Below, piece by piece: positions 4,925-5,148 of a stretch of DNA of 5,148 bases. Within the stretch, counting starts at the first letter, position 1; each line of letters starts with the position of its first letter. The translations under genes were made by a program, and so were the position numbers. This DNA comes from Fidelibacterota bacterium (GTDB taxonomy: Bacteria; Fidelibacterota; Fidelibacteria; Fidelibacterales; Fidelibacteraceae), in assembly GCA_023134755.1 (NCBI GenBank), contig JAGLUM010000441.1:1-5148 (forward strand), read 5' to 3'. A model generated the notes under the pieces. The model worked only from the letters and a program-made list of their open reading frames with translations, did no database searches and had not been told where the DNA came from.

Positions 4925-5148
4925 TTAACCACCTTACTTGATATATATTCTGACAATGAAGCATTGATTTCCTGAGAACTTTCTTTTTTCTCTTCGCCAT
5001 AACCGGAAGGTTTATATTTCGGGCCGGGGTCGCTGTCATCAAAAAAGCCATACTCAGGCCAGACGCCGGACTCTGCTGCCTCTGCTGTTCTATCCTGCAT
5101 ATCCAGCCATTCCACATATTTGTCAGTTATAACAGAGAAAATATCACG
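4921..5148 (-). CDS. C-terminal end of an upstream structural protein, probably portal
   Basis: The frame is open from the window edge to a TGA at 4923-4921, giving the last 75 residues of a protein whose beginning is missing. The piece is acidic and polar, with VEWLDMQDRTAEAAESGVWP in its first third, then FFDDSDPGPKYKPSGYG, and a helical Ser/Glu-rich tail. It shows no diagnostic motif. A portal protein is inferred only from position: in phage head modules the portal gene normally precedes the minor head gene, and small accessory genes such as the pyrophosphatase-like one may come between. The stop overlaps the next gene's TTG start (TTGA) or lies two bases before its ATG. A GTG at 5115 is not a real start, since coding continues upstream. 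Confidence 0.65.
   Translation of the reverse strand, partial: RDIFSVITDKYVEWLDMQDRTAEAAESGVWPEYGFFDDSDPGPKYKPSGYGEEKKESSQEINASLSEYISSKVVN

Noticed and set aside
4905..5117. 70-codon minus-strand frame overlapping the end of the likely portal gene
   Set aside because: It is shifted relative to a frame that is open to the window edge and ends with a coupled stop; the shifted product is low-quality sequence.

Overview
This window is part of a structural-gene module from a tailed bacteriophage or prophage of an unidentified bacterium. The DNA is clearly AT-rich. Most genes lie on the minus strand and are packed end to end, with ATGA, TAATG or TTGA stop/start overlaps, purine-rich ribosome binding sites and several TTG starts. 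TGA is used as a stop throughout, so this is ordinary bacterial code. Nothing here fixes the host genus, and no integrase, attachment site, tRNA or CRISPR array is visible.

Right-hand part (5148 down to 1235, minus strand, read right to left): the end of an upstream gene, probably the portal protein by position; a 386-residue protein with a phage-type inorganic-pyrophosphatase-like domain and a DUF5661-like segment; a 61-residue cysteine-rich zinc-ribbon-like protein; a Mu gpF/SPP1 gp7-type minor head protein; a cysteine-rich protein with a methyltransferase-like layout; two small phage hypotheticals; and a GroES-like co-chaperonin. The operon ends at a GC hairpin followed by six T's (minus strand) at 1200-1228. 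The order portal, accessory genes, minor head protein is standard for head modules. The co-chaperonin suggests that a head protein of this phage, most likely the capsid subunit, is folded through a GroEL chamber.

Left-hand part (1 to about 1140): a compact control region at 711-793 carries two divergent sigma70-like promoters, whose -35 boxes mirror each other around a 15-bp palindrome. The leftward promoter drives a large phage protein of unknown function that runs off the window. The rightward promoter faces the structural operon and drives a small cassette of overlapping reading frames (26, 16 and 62 codons). The cassette looks like a self-contained 'moron' or small regulatory unit inserted between two structural transcription units, although a decayed, frameshifted gene of about 100 codons is an alternative.

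The most notable points are the GroES-like gene in the head operon, the opposite-strand mini-ORF cassette with its shared promoter/operator region, the pyrophosphatase-like fusion protein, and the cysteine-cluster methyltransferase-like protein.
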